Assembly (NCBI RefSeq): GCF_021654135.1
Contig: NZ_JAKGSD010000051.1
Coordinates: forward strand, 1 to 62,257
DNA length: 62,257 bases
Direction: 5' to 3'
DNA from: Amycolatopsis tucumanensis
GTDB taxonomy: Bacteria > Actinomycetota > Actinomycetes > Mycobacteriales > Pseudonocardiaceae
Part shown: positions 15,730 to 23,921 of the stretch, in pieces
Numbering within the stretch: the stretch's first letter is position 1
Layout: every line of letters starts with the position of its first letter
Translations under genes and position numbers: made by a program
The notes under the pieces: model-generated
Seen by the model: only the letters and a program-made list of their open reading frames with translations
Told to the model about the DNA's origin: nothing
Databases searched by the model: none

Positions 15730-16434
15730 ATGACGTTCCCCAGTGGTGGACCGGGATACCCGCAGCAGGGCGGCGGTGGCCAGCCCCCGGGGACCGGCGG
15801 GTTCCCCCAGCAGCAGCCCCCGCCGCAGCAGGGCCCGAGCCTGTCGCCGGCGAACCTGAGCATGATCCTGACGCTGTTCATCGCCCTGCTGGGCCTGGTG
15901 AACTACTTCATCGGCTTCTCCGAGGAGGCGCAGGGCGCCGACCAGCCGGTCCTGTTCCTGCTCGTGGGCGGTCTGCTGGCCGGCCTGTCGGTGCTGCCGA
16001 GGGGCCCGCGGACGCTCCCGTTCGCGGTGCTGTTCAGCGTGCTCGGCGCGCTCACCGCGATCCTGGTGGTCGTGCACATCCCGGAGCAGGCCGAGACCCC
16101 GGGCATCTACACGGTGATCCTGATCCTGGGCATCCTGCAGATGCTGGTCGCGGTCGCGGCGCTGCTGTTCGACGCGGGTGTGCTGAAGATGCCGCAGCCG
16201 CAGCAGCCGCAGTACGGCCAGCCCTACGGACAGCCGGGTCAGTTCGGCCAAGGCCCCGGTGAGCAGAAGGGCGGCCCGTCGGGCACCCAGTACGGCCCGC
16301 CGGTGACGCCGCCGCAGCAGCAGTCCACGGTCTACGCCCCGCAGCAGGGCCAGTTCTACAACCCGGCGGCCAAGCCCGAGGGCCAGCAGGGCCAGCACCC
16401 CGGCACCCCGCCCGGTGGCAGCCCCCAGGGTTGA
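15730..16434 (+). CDS. DUF5336 / 34-kDa antigen-like membrane protein
   Basis: The 234-residue protein has a Gly/Pro/Gln-rich N terminus (about 1-38), four membrane segments between about 40 and 150 (for example MILTLFIALLGLVNYF and VLFLLVGGLLAGLSVLP), and a long Gln/Pro/Gly-rich cytoplasmic tail. This is the layout of the mycobacterial 34-kDa antigen Rv0954, which sits in the same place after sucCD. Function is not settled. GACAGGAGAG precedes the ATG. Confidence 0.85.
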   Translation: MTFPSGGPGYPQQGGGGQPPGTGGFPQQQPPPQQGPSLSPANLSMILTLFIALLGLVNYFIGFSEEAQGADQPVLFLLVGGLLAGLSVLPRGPRTLPFAVLFSVLGALTAILVVVHIPEQAETPGIYTVILILGILQMLVAVAALLFDAGVLKMPQPQQPQYGQPYGQPGQFGQGPGEQKGGPSGTQYGPPVTPPQQQSTVYAPQQGQFYNPAAKPEGQQGQHPGTPPGGSPQG

Positions 16435-16447
16435 TCTTCTCCGCAGG

Positions 16448-16483
16448 AGCGCCCCTTCCCGGCCCGGGAAGGGGCGCTTTTCG
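16448..16483 (+). terminator. Rho-independent terminator
   Basis: AGCGCCCCTTCCCGG (16448-16462) pairs with CCGGGAAGGGGCGCT, followed by a TTTT run. It starts just after the stop of the DUF5336 gene and separates it from the next membrane protein gene. Confidence 0.92.
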
Positions 16484-16593
16484 TTTCGCGCGCCGCGTCT
16501 TGCTCGACACCACCGTTGTGTGGCTTAACCCGCATGAGGGAGGAACGGCGTGGCTCACCCGGCCGGAGCAGTGTTGGTGCGAGGGTGCGAGGC

Positions 16594-18003
16594 ATGCAGG
16601 TGCTCACCTCGTACCGCCGATCCGGGAAAGGGGTGACGGACCCGGGAGACCGGGGCGAGCGCTCACCGGTCGTCCGGGCGAGGGTGTTCGCCGCGGCGGT
16701 CCTCGGTCCCATCGTCGCCGGGTACGTCGTGGTCGCGGCCCTGTTCGGGCTGGTCACGGCCATGGCCGCGGCGGGGGAGTTCTCGATCGGCGGTGTGCTG
16801 CGCGCGGCCGGGCCGGGCTGGCTCGCCGCCTACCAGGTGCCCGTGGAGATCGCCGGGCGCCCGCTGGGCGTGCTGCCGCTGCTGGCGACGATCGGCGCGC
16901 TGGCGCTGGTCGCCCGGTCGGCGGCGACCGCCACGCAACGCCTCGGCTATGCCGAGCCGGGTGCGACCGTGCCGTTGATCGCCGCCGTGACCAGTGCGCA
17001 CGCCCTCGCCGGCCTCGGTATCGCGTTGTTCGACGACGGCGCCGGGGTGCGCGTCGAGCCGTTGTCCGCGTTCGCCGTGCCCGCGGTCCTGGCGGGCGTC
17101 GCCGCCGCGGCCGGAGCGGCGTCGCGGTCCGGTGTCGCGGCGGCCGTCCGCGACTACCTGGACCCGCTCGCGGTGCGCGGGCTGCGGGCCGGCGCGCTGG
17201 GCCTGGCCGGGCTGCTCGCGGTCGGCGCGCTCGTGCACACCGTCGGCCTGGTCCTCGCCTCGGGCACGATCCGCCAGCTGTTCGCGGCGAACGCGCCCGG
17301 GTTCGGCAGCGGCGCCGGGATGCTGCTGCTGTCGCTGGGGTACCTGCCCAACGCCGTGGTCGGCGGCCTGGCCTTCGTCACCGGTCCGGGTTTCTCGATC
17401 GGGTCGTTCTCGGCGAGCGTGTTCTCGTTCACCGGCGGTCCGGTGCCAGGGCTGCCGGTGCTGGCCGGCGTTCCCGAGCACGCCGCGCCGTGGTGGCCGG
17501 TCCTGATGCTGCTGCCGGCCGGGGTCGGCGCGCTGCTCGGCTGGTCGCTGCGGCGCGCCGACGAGAACCCGCTCGCGCGGCTGCGGATCGTCGCCATCGC
17601 GGGTGCGCTCGTCGGGTTCGGTTGTGTGTTGCTCGGCACGCTCGCCGGCGGCAGGCTCGGCGGCGGGGCGTTCGACCCGGTGGCCATCCCGGTCGGGCTG
17701 GTGTCCGTCGCCGCATTCGGCTGGATCGCGGTGCCCGGCGGTCTGATCGCCTGGTTCGCCGGCCCGCACGCGCGCCCCAAGCCGGCGCCCGAGCCGGAGG
17801 AACCCCAGGTGGAGCCCGAAATCGAGGCCGAGCTGGAGAACCTCGACGCCGAGCTCGAAGAGCTGGAGGCCGAGGCCGAAGAGAGCGCCGAGGAGCCTGC
17901 CGAGGAGGACCCGGAAGAGGACACCGAAGGGGAGCCCGAGGACGAGCCGGACGACAGCGAGGAGCGACCGCCCACCAACGGGAAGCCCGACGAGCCCAGT
18001 TAG
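16594..18003 (+). CDS. DUF6350 family polytopic membrane protein
   Basis: The product is about 469 residues with some ten hydrophobic segments, starting with VFAAAVLGPIVAGYVVVAALFG, and ends in a very acidic tail (about the last 80 residues, runs of Glu and Asp). The family is the neighbour of purN in many actinobacteria (Rv0955 in M. tuberculosis); its role is unknown. The start is uncertain: ATG 16594 and GTG 16633 are both in frame with weak ribosome sites. It ends 36 bases before purN. Confidence 0.82.
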   Translation: MQVLTSYRRSGKGVTDPGDRGERSPVVRARVFAAAVLGPIVAGYVVVAALFGLVTAMAAAGEFSIGGVLRAAGPGWLAAYQVPVEIAGRPLGVLPLLATIGALALVARSAATATQRLGYAEPGATVPLIAAVTSAHALAGLGIALFDDGAGVRVEPLSAFAVPAVLAGVAAAAGAASRSGVAAAVRDYLDPLAVRGLRAGALGLAGLLAVGALVHTVGLVLASGTIRQLFAANAPGFGSGAGMLLLSLGYLPNAVVGGLAFVTGPGFSIGSFSASVFSFTGGPVPGLPVLAGVPEHAAPWWPVLMLLPAGVGALLGWSLRRADENPLARLRIVAIAGALVGFGCVLLGTLAGGRLGGGAFDPVAIPVGLVSVAAFGWIAVPGGLIAWFAGPHARPKPAPEPEEPQVEPEIEAELENLDAELEELEAEAEESAEEPAEEDPEEDTEGEPEDEPDDSEERPPTNGKPDEPS

Positions 18004-18039
18004 TCTGGTCAGGACGTTGGCACGGGCGAAGGAGAGGCG

Positions 18040-18672
18040 TTGAACTCCAGCCGGTTGGAACTGCCCGTCCCGGTCAAGCTGGTGGTGCTCGCCTCCGGAT
18101 CGGGCACGCTGCTGCAGGCGCTCCTGGACGCGACCGAACGCGTCGGCTTCCCGGCGAAGATCGTCGCCGTCGGCACCGACCGCACGGGCGTCGAGGCGCT
18201 GGCCCGCGCCGAGCGCGCCGGGGTGCCGCACTTCACCGTCCGGCTGAGCGACCACCCGGACCGCAACGCCTGGGACAAGGCCCTCACCGAGGCGGTCGCC
18301 GCCCACGAGCCGGACCTGGTCGTGTCGGCGGGCTTCCTGAAGATCCTGGGGACGAACTTCCTCACGCGCTTCCCGAACCGCGTGATCAACACGCACCCAG
18401 CCCTGCTGCCGTCGTTCCCGGGGATGCACTCCGTGGCCGACGCGCTTGAGCTGGGCGTCAAGCTGACCGGCTGCACGGTGCACTTCGTGGACGCCGGGGT
18501 CGACACGGGGCCGATCATCGCCCAGGAGGCGGTGGCGGTCGAGCCGGACGACGACGAGGACAGGCTGCACGAGCGGATCAAGGTCGTGGAACGACGGCTG
18601 CTCGTGGACGTGGTGGAACGACTCGGCCGGGCCGGTGCCACGGTCGAGGGACGGAAGGTGAGGTTGCGGTGA
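18040..18672 (+). CDS. purN: Phosphoribosylglycinamide formyltransferase
   Basis: This enzyme transfers the formyl group of 10-formyl-THF to GAR in purine synthesis. The 210-residue product has LASGSGTLLQAL for phosphate binding, the catalytic Asn-His pair in INTHPALLPSFPG (about 104-116), and DAGVDTGPII with the catalytic Asp. The TTG start is preceded by AAGGAGAGG. Its last four bases overlap the GTG of purH, so the two are translationally coupled; folD, which supplies the one-carbon units, lies 15 kb away. Confidence 0.96.
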   Translation: MNSSRLELPVPVKLVVLASGSGTLLQALLDATERVGFPAKIVAVGTDRTGVEALARAERAGVPHFTVRLSDHPDRNAWDKALTEAVAAHEPDLVVSAGFLKILGTNFLTRFPNRVINTHPALLPSFPGMHSVADALELGVKLTGCTVHFVDAGVDTGPIIAQEAVAVEPDDDEDRLHERIKVVERRLLVDVVERLGRAGATVEGRKVRLR

Positions 18673-20228
18673 CGGTGGAAGACCGGCGTCCGGTGAAGCG
18701 CGCGCTGATCGGCGTTTCGGACAAGACGGGCCTGCTGGAGCTGGGCACCGCGCTGCACGCGGCGGGTGTGGAGATCGTCTCCACCGGCGGCACGGCGAAG
18801 GCGCTGGCCGACGCCGGCGTGCCGGTCACGCCGGTCGAGCAGGTCACCGGGTTCCCGGAGTCGTTCGACGGCCGCGTGAAGACGCTGCACCCGCGGGTGC
18901 ACGCCGGCCTGCTGGCCGACCGCGACCGGCCCGAGCACGTCGAGCAGCTGCGTGAGCTGGACATCGCGCCGTTCGACCTGCTGGTCGTCAACCTCTACCC
19001 GTTCCGGGAGACCGTCGCCTCGGGCGCGAGCCCCGAGGACTGCGTGGAGAACATCGACATCGGCGGTCCGGCGATGGTCCGCGCCGCGGCGAAGAACCAC
19101 AACAACGTGGCCGTCGTGGTCGACCCGGCTCGCTACGAGTGGGTGCTGGAGCAGGTCCGCGCCGGCGGCTTCGCGCTGGCCGACCGCAAGCGGCTGGCGG
19201 CCCAGGCCTACGCGCACACCGCGAGCTACGACATCGCGGTCGCGTCGTGGTTCGCCAACGCCTACGCCCCGGCCGACGACTCCGGCTTCCCCGACTTCAC
19301 CGGCGCCACCTGGGAGCGCGGCGAAGTGCTGCGCTACGGCGAGAACCCGCACCAGCGCGCCGCGGTGTACCGGCACTGGCGCGGCGGGCTCGCGCACGCC
19401 GAGCAGCTGCACGGCAAGGCCATGTCCTACAACAACTACGTCGACACCGACGCCGCGCGCCGGGCCGCGTACGACTTCGAGGGCCCGGCGGTCGCGATCA
19501 TCAAGCACGCCAACCCGTGCGGCATCGCGGTCGGCCTGGACATCGCCGAGGCGCACCGCAAGGCCCACGCCTGCGACCCGGTGTCGGCCTACGGCGGCGT
19601 GATCGCGGCGAACCGGCCGATCACCCGCGAGGCCGCCGAGCAGATCGCCGAGGTGTTCACCGAGGTCGTGCTCGCGCCGGACTTCGAGGACGAGGCGCTG
19701 GACGTGCTCAAGCGCAAGAAGAACGTGCGCCTGCTGAAGCTGCCCGCGCTGACCGACGCCGACCCGATCGAGTTCCGCCCGATCTCCGGCGGGGTGCTCG
19801 TGCAGACCGTCGACCGGATCGACGCGCCCGGCGACTCGCCGGCGAACTGGACGCTGGCCACCGGCGAGGCCGCCGACGCCGACACGCTGGCGGACCTGGT
19901 GTTCGCGTGGCGGGCGATCCGCGCGGTGAAGTCGAACGCGATCCTGCTGGCCAGCGGCGGTGCGACGGTCGGCGTCGGCATGGGGCAGGTCAACCGCGTC
20001 GACTCGTCCCGGCTGGCCGTGCAGCGCGCCGGTGACCGGGTCAAGGGCGCGGTCGCCGCGTCCGACGCGTTCTTCCCGTTCCCGGACGGGCTGCAGGTGC
20101 TGATCGACGCCGGCGTGAAGGCCGTCGTCCAGCCCGGCGGCTCGGTGCGGGACGCCGAGGTGATCGCGGCGGCCGAGGAGGCCGGCGTGACGCTGTACCT
20201 GACGGGCACGCGCCACTTCGCCCACTGA
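18669..20228 (+). CDS. purH: Bifunctional AICAR formyltransferase / IMP cyclohydrolase
   Basis: The 519-residue enzyme performs the last two steps of IMP synthesis. The N-terminal MGS-like cyclohydrolase domain shows SDKTGLLELG, STGGTAKAL and GRVKTLHPRVHAGLL. The formyltransferase domain carries the catalytic KHANPCGIAVG (Lys-His), VSAYGGVIAANRPI and the C-terminal PGGSVRDAEVIAAAEEAGV. The GTG start overlaps the purN stop (GTGA). Length and motifs are complete. Confidence 0.97.
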   Translation: MTVEDRRPVKRALIGVSDKTGLLELGTALHAAGVEIVSTGGTAKALADAGVPVTPVEQVTGFPESFDGRVKTLHPRVHAGLLADRDRPEHVEQLRELDIAPFDLLVVNLYPFRETVASGASPEDCVENIDIGGPAMVRAAAKNHNNVAVVVDPARYEWVLEQVRAGGFALADRKRLAAQAYAHTASYDIAVASWFANAYAPADDSGFPDFTGATWERGEVLRYGENPHQRAAVYRHWRGGLAHAEQLHGKAMSYNNYVDTDAARRAAYDFEGPAVAIIKHANPCGIAVGLDIAEAHRKAHACDPVSAYGGVIAANRPITREAAEQIAEVFTEVVLAPDFEDEALDVLKRKKNVRLLKLPALTDADPIEFRPISGGVLVQTVDRIDAPGDSPANWTLATGEAADADTLADLVFAWRAIRAVKSNAILLASGGATVGVGMGQVNRVDSSRLAVQRAGDRVKGAVAASDAFFPFPDGLQVLIDAGVKAVVQPGGSVRDAEVIAAAEEAGVTLYLTGTRHFAH

Positions 20229-20456
20229 TCGCCTGGAGGCGGGTGGCGGTCCTGGTGATCGTCACCCGCTCGTCGCCGGGGTGGACGTCCACGAGCAGTT
20301 CGCTGCGCCGCCCCATGTCTTCGCCCTGCACGATCGTGAGGCGTCGGGGTTCGGCGACCTTACCGAGGGCCTAGAGGTAGCCGCCGAAGGCCGTGACCGT
20401 CGCGCCCGTCGCCGGTCCTCGAGCGCCGCCGCTGGTCCGGAGCGTGATCCGGGTTG
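20229..20456 (-). pseudogene. Relic of a PhzF-family gene (C-terminal part)
   Basis: Read on the minus strand, one frame encodes RITLRTSGGARGPATGATVT, then AFGGYL, an in-frame TAG (20373-20371), then ALGKVAEPRRLTIVQGEDMG and RRSELLVDVHPGDER. This matches the C-terminal region of PhzF-like isomerases/epimerases: the DPATGSA loop (here GPATGAT), the AFGGYL helix and the RLTIxQGxDMGRPS strand. Third positions stay mostly G or C on both sides of the TAG, as in recent coding sequence. The N-terminal two-thirds is missing, and the frame runs on into antisense of purH without a proper stop. It is a decayed, truncated copy. Confidence 0.7.
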
Positions 20457-20480
20457 GCGGCGCAGCAGGGGCACGGTAGG

Positions 20481-20510
20481 CGGTATTATCATACCGTCCA
20501 AACAATACCG
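20481..20510. promoter_or_regulatory. Inverted-repeat operator upstream of map
   Basis: CGGTATTATCATACCG (20481-20496) is a perfect palindrome of CGGTAT and ATACCG with a four-base centre, and a third half-site AATACCG follows at 20504-20510. It is AT-rich against a very GC-rich background and contains the -10-like TATTAT (20484-20489). It ends 21 bases before the map start. Several half-sites at a promoter indicate a repressor or activator site; no regulator is encoded next to it. Confidence 0.7.
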
Positions 20511-20531
20511 TTCCCTGAACAAGAGGTACCC

Positions 20532-21320
20532 GTGATCGAACTGAAGACGCCTGCGGAGATCGACCGCATGCACGTGACCGGGCGTTTCGTGGCCGAGGTG
20601 CTCACCGAGGTCGGCCGGCTCGCCGACGTGGGCGTCAACCTCCTGGACCTGGAGCACCACGTCCGCGGCATGATCAAGCGGCGCGGCGCCGAATCCTGCT
20701 ACTGGGACTACGCCCCGTCCTTCGGCAAGGGCCCGTTCCGCAACGTCATCTGCCTGTCGGTCAACGACGCCGTCCTGCACGGCCTGCCGCACGACTACAC
20801 GCTGCGTGACGGCGACGTGCTCACCGCGGACCTCGCGGTGAGCATCGACGGCTGGGCGGCCGACTCGGCGCGCACGGTCGTCGTCGGGACGGCCGCCGAG
20901 GAGGACCTGCGGATCATCCGCGCCACCGAGGAGGCGCTGGAGGCCGCGATCGAGGCAGCTCGCCCTGGCAACCGCCTCGGCGACATCTCGGCGGCGATCG
21001 GGTCCGTGGCCGAGGCGTACGGCTACCCGGTGAACACCGAGTTCGGTGGTCACGGCATCGGCCGCACCATGCACGAGGACCTCCACGTCCCCAACAAGGG
21101 CCGTCCGGGCCGCGGCTTGAAGCTCCGGCCCGGCCTGACACTGGCGCTCGAACCGTGGTTCGCGCGCACGACCGACCGCATCGTCCACGACCCCGACGGC
21201 TGGACCATCCGGTCGGCCGACGGCTCCCGCACGGCGCACTCCGAGCACACGGTCGCCATCACCGAGGACGGCCCGCTGGTGCTCACGCGGCGTGACGCGG
21301 AGGACCGCGCCTCGACTTGA
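20532..21320 (+). CDS. map: Type I methionine aminopeptidase
   Basis: This enzyme removes the initiator Met from nascent proteins. The 262-residue product keeps the five metal ligands: Asp in TADLAVSIDG and in AADSARTV, His in GHGIGRTMHED, Glu in LALEPWF and Glu in HSEHTVAI. VNDAVLHGLP carries the substrate-side His. It lacks the SH3-binding N-terminal extension of the housekeeping form, so it is probably a second, regulated Map paralogue. The frame is open upstream to 20454, but GTG 20532 with AAGAGG matches the family start. The promoter overlaps a palindromic operator. Confidence 0.9.
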   Translation: MIELKTPAEIDRMHVTGRFVAEVLTEVGRLADVGVNLLDLEHHVRGMIKRRGAESCYWDYAPSFGKGPFRNVICLSVNDAVLHGLPHDYTLRDGDVLTADLAVSIDGWAADSARTVVVGTAAEEDLRIIRATEEALEAAIEAARPGNRLGDISAAIGSVAEAYGYPVNTEFGGHGIGRTMHEDLHVPNKGRPGRGLKLRPGLTLALEPWFARTTDRIVHDPDGWTIRSADGSRTAHSEHTVAITEDGPLVLTRRDAEDRAST

Positions 21321-21346
21321 CATCGCACAGGTGTTCGAGGCAAACT
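21317..21346 (+). promoter_or_regulatory. Probable promoter of the mutasome operon
   Basis: TTGACA (21317-21322) is a consensus -35 element and overlaps the map stop codon. CAAACT (21341-21346), 18 bases further, is a weak -10. Transcription would start at or next to the LexA box that begins eight bases later, so LexA would block it directly. Confidence 0.55.
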
Positions 21347-21353
21347 AGGCGCA

Positions 21354-21369
21354 TCGAACAGTAGTTCGA
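21354..21369 (+). promoter_or_regulatory. LexA (SOS) box of the mutasome operon
   Basis: TCGAACAGTAGTTCGA is a perfect TCGAAC-N4-GTTCGA LexA operator. It lies 64 bases upstream of imuA', just past the probable promoter. SOS control of imuA', imuB and dnaE2 is established in mycobacteria, so the site is expected; here it would control the whole overlapping gene chain to 27842. Confidence 0.92.
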
Positions 21370-21433
21370 ACAGTCGCCGGCTTCCCCACGGTGACGTCCG
21401 CAGGTTCTCGCAGGCGCGTCGTGGGGAGGTGGC

Positions 21434-22114
21434 ATGTCGGTCGCGACACTGGCAGCTCTGCCCGGGGTGAGCACGGCGAGCGGGGTGGCCGCCGCGGCGG
21501 AGCACGCCCAGCTGACCGGGCGTGTCCTGCCGGTGCTGCCGGAGTTGCGCCGCCTGCTGCCGTCGGCGGGCCTGCGGCGCGGGAGCACGATCGCGGTGCG
21601 CGGATCGACGTCGTTGCTCCTGGCGCTGCTGGCCGAGGCGACGGCGACCGGATCGTGGGCCGCGGCGGTGGGGATGCCGGACCTCGGTCTGGTGGCCGCC
21701 GCGGAACTCGGGGTCGAGGTGAGCCGGCTCGCGCTGGTGCCGCGGCCAGGGGCCGAGTTCGCCGCGGTCACCGGCGCGCTGCTGGACGGGGTGGACGTGG
21801 TGGCGGTCGCCGCTCGGGGCGCGGCGCCGCAGGAGGCACGGCGTCTTTCGGCGCGGGCACGGCACCGGGGCGCCGTGCTGCTCTCCCTCGGGCCGTGGCC
21901 CGGCGCCGAGGTGGAGCTGAACTGCGTGGCCGGCCGCTGGGCCGGTCTCGAAGGCGGGCACGGGTACCTGCGTGAGCGGCGGGTCCGTGTCCAGGGTGCC
22001 GGCCGGGGCGCGGCGACGCGTCCCCGGCGGGCGGATCTGCTGCTGCCGGGGTCTGCGGGGGCCCCGGCAGCAGCACCCGAGCCGGTGCTCGAACTGGCCA
22101 GGGAGGTGGGCTGA
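21434..22114 (+). CDS. imuA': ImuA' mutasome accessory protein (RecA-like)
   Basis: ImuA' is an accessory factor required with ImuB for error-prone synthesis by DnaE2 after DNA damage. The 226-residue product has the degenerate RecA-like fold typical of the family: LRRLLPSAGLRRGSTIAVRG at about 36-55 where RecA has Walker A (here without GKT), followed by AVGMPDLGLVAAAELGVEV. ATG 21434 has GGGGAGG seven bases upstream. Its TGA overlaps the ATG of a small ORF. It is the first gene of the LexA-boxed operon. Confidence 0.9.
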   Translation: MSVATLAALPGVSTASGVAAAAEHAQLTGRVLPVLPELRRLLPSAGLRRGSTIAVRGSTSLLLALLAEATATGSWAAAVGMPDLGLVAAAELGVEVSRLALVPRPGAEFAAVTGALLDGVDVVAVAARGAAPQEARRLSARARHRGAVLLSLGPWPGAEVELNCVAGRWAGLEGGHGYLRERRVRVQGAGRGAATRPRRADLLLPGSAGAPAAAPEPVLELAREVG

Positions 22115-22344
22115 TGCGCGCCGATCTTCCGGGGACGAGCGCCGTTGCTTCGGGCCACGGGCCGGGGCGCGCAGGCGGCTCGGGGACGGCGGTGGCGCGG
22201 CGCGGCGCCACCAGCACGGTGGCCCGGCGCGGGAGGTGCGCCGGGCCGCGAGTGCCACGCTCGCCGATGCCGGCATCGGCGTGGGGTGTCCTGGCACGGC
22301 CGGGGTACCGCACCGGCGCGAGGAGCGCGGCATGTCCACAGTAG
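22114..22344 (+). CDS. Possible 76-residue ORF between imuA' and imuB
   Basis: The ATG overlaps the imuA' stop (ATGA) and has GGGAGGTG as ribosome site. The TAG lies 13 bases inside imuB, so the ORF would couple translation across the 217-base gap. The product is Arg/Gly/Ala/Ser-rich and basic, without recognisable domain, and may be disordered. GC at third positions is high in this frame, but such a composition also arises by chance in GC-rich DNA. It is either a coupling leader ORF, a small basic protein or spurious. Confidence 0.35.
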   Translation: MRADLPGTSAVASGHGPGRAGGSGTAVARRGATSTVARRGRCAGPRVPRSPMPASAWGVLARPGYRTGARSAACPQ

Positions 22345-23921
22345 ACAAACCACCGCGCATGCTGGTCCTCTGGTGCCCGGACTGGCCCGCGGTCGCCGCG
22401 TGCCTGGCCGACGGCACGCCCCTGCACCTGCCTGCCGCGGTGTTCCACGCCAACCGCGTCGTCGCGTGCACCGCCGTCGCCAGGGCGGCGGGCATCCGGC
22501 GCGGCATGCGCCGCCGGGACGCGCAGTCCCGCTGTCCCGAACTCCAGGTCTTCGGCCCGGACGAGGACCGCGACGCGCGCCTCTTCGAGCCGGTCGCGGC
22601 CGCCGTGGAGGAGCTGGTCGTCGGGGTCGAGGTGGTCCGCCCCGGCCTGGTCGCGGTGCCCGCCGACGGCGCGTCCGGCTACTTCGGCGGCGAGCTGCGC
22701 CTCGCGGAACTGCTCGTCGAGCACGTCTCCCACCAGGTGGAGTGCCAGATCGGCATCGCCGACGGCTTGTTCGCCGCGACGCTGGCCGCCCACCGGTCCC
22801 GCATCGTCGACCGCGACCGGGCCGCCGACTTCCTCGCGCCCCTGCCGGTCGACGAGCTGGACCAGCCGGCCGCCGACCGCGCCGAGCTGGTGGACCTGTT
22901 GCGCCGCCTGGGTTTGCGCACGCTCGGCGCGTTCGCCGACCTCGCCGAACGGGACGTCGCCGCGCGGTTCGGACGCGCCGGCATGATTGCGCACCGGCTG
23001 GCGCGCGGCCTCGACGAGCGGCCACCGCACCGGCGACGGCCGCCGCCCGAGCTCACCGTCACCAAGGCCTTCGACCCGCCGCTGGACCGCGTCGACGCCG
23101 CGGCGTTCATGGCCCGCACCCTCGCCGAGCGGTTCCACGGCGGCCTGGCCCGGCACGGCCTGGCCTGCACGCGCCTCGGCATCTACGCCACCACCGAGAA
23201 CGGCGAGGAACTGAGCCGCGTGTGGCGGTGCGCGGAACCGCTGACGCCGCAGGGCATCGCGGACCGCGTGCGCTGGCAGTTCGAAGGCTGGCTGCGCGCC
23301 GCGCCCGGCGAACGGCCCAGCGCCGGGGTGGAGCGGCTGCGGCTGGCGCCCGAGGAGACCGTCGAGGGGCACTCGCTGCAGCTGGGGCTGTGGCAGGAGG
23401 GCCTGCGCGGCCTGTCCGACGAGACCACCGAGCGGGCCGGCCGCGCGCTGGTGCGGGTGCAGGGCCTGCTCGGCCCGGACAGCGTCTTCACCGCGGTGCT
23501 CGACGGCGGCCGCGGTCCGGCCGAGCGCGTCCGGCTGGTGCCGTGGGGCGACCCGCGGACCCCGCAGAGCCCGCCGGACGTGCCGTGGCCGGGCCGGCTG
23601 CCCGCGCCGTCCCCGGCCACGGTCTACGCGCAGCCGCTGCCCGCGCGCGTCCTCGACGCCTCGGGCGCGGAGGTGCACATCACGCGGCGGCGCGAGCTTT
23701 CCGCGCCACCGCACCGGGTTTCGGTGGGCGACGGCCCGCCGCGGGAGGTCCTGGACTGGGCAGGCCCGTGGCTGGTCGACGCGCACTGGTGGACGCCGGG
23801 TGGCGACGGGGTGCGCACCCGGGTGCAGGCCGTGCTGGCCGGGGAACCGGAAACGGCGGTCCTGCTGACGAGAGTGGGCGGATCGAGTCCGCATTGGACA
23901 GTGGAGGGAGTGTACGACTGA
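22332..23921 (+). CDS. imuB: ImuB, catalytically inactive Y-family polymerase homologue
   Basis: ImuB is the hub of the mutasome: it binds the beta clamp and recruits DnaE2 and ImuA'. The 529-residue product starts MSTVDKPPRMLVLWCPDWPA, the family hallmark, and lacks the acidic metal-binding residues of active Y-family polymerases. A little-finger-like region follows near LTVTKAFDPPLDRVDAAAFM. QLGLW at 350-354 resembles the clamp-binding motif QLxLW. The start has CGAGGAG upstream; the frame is open earlier, but without family-like sequence. Its TGA overlaps the ATG of a 43-residue ORF. Confidence 0.93.
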   Translation: MSTVDKPPRMLVLWCPDWPAVAACLADGTPLHLPAAVFHANRVVACTAVARAAGIRRGMRRRDAQSRCPELQVFGPDEDRDARLFEPVAAAVEELVVGVEVVRPGLVAVPADGASGYFGGELRLAELLVEHVSHQVECQIGIADGLFAATLAAHRSRIVDRDRAADFLAPLPVDELDQPAADRAELVDLLRRLGLRTLGAFADLAERDVAARFGRAGMIAHRLARGLDERPPHRRRPPPELTVTKAFDPPLDRVDAAAFMARTLAERFHGGLARHGLACTRLGIYATTENGEELSRVWRCAEPLTPQGIADRVRWQFEGWLRAAPGERPSAGVERLRLAPEETVEGHSLQLGLWQEGLRGLSDETTERAGRALVRVQGLLGPDSVFTAVLDGGRGPAERVRLVPWGDPRTPQSPPDVPWPGRLPAPSPATVYAQPLPARVLDASGAEVHITRRRELSAPPHRVSVGDGPPREVLDWAGPWLVDAHWWTPGGDGVRTRVQAVLAGEPETAVLLTRVGGSSPHWTVEGVYD

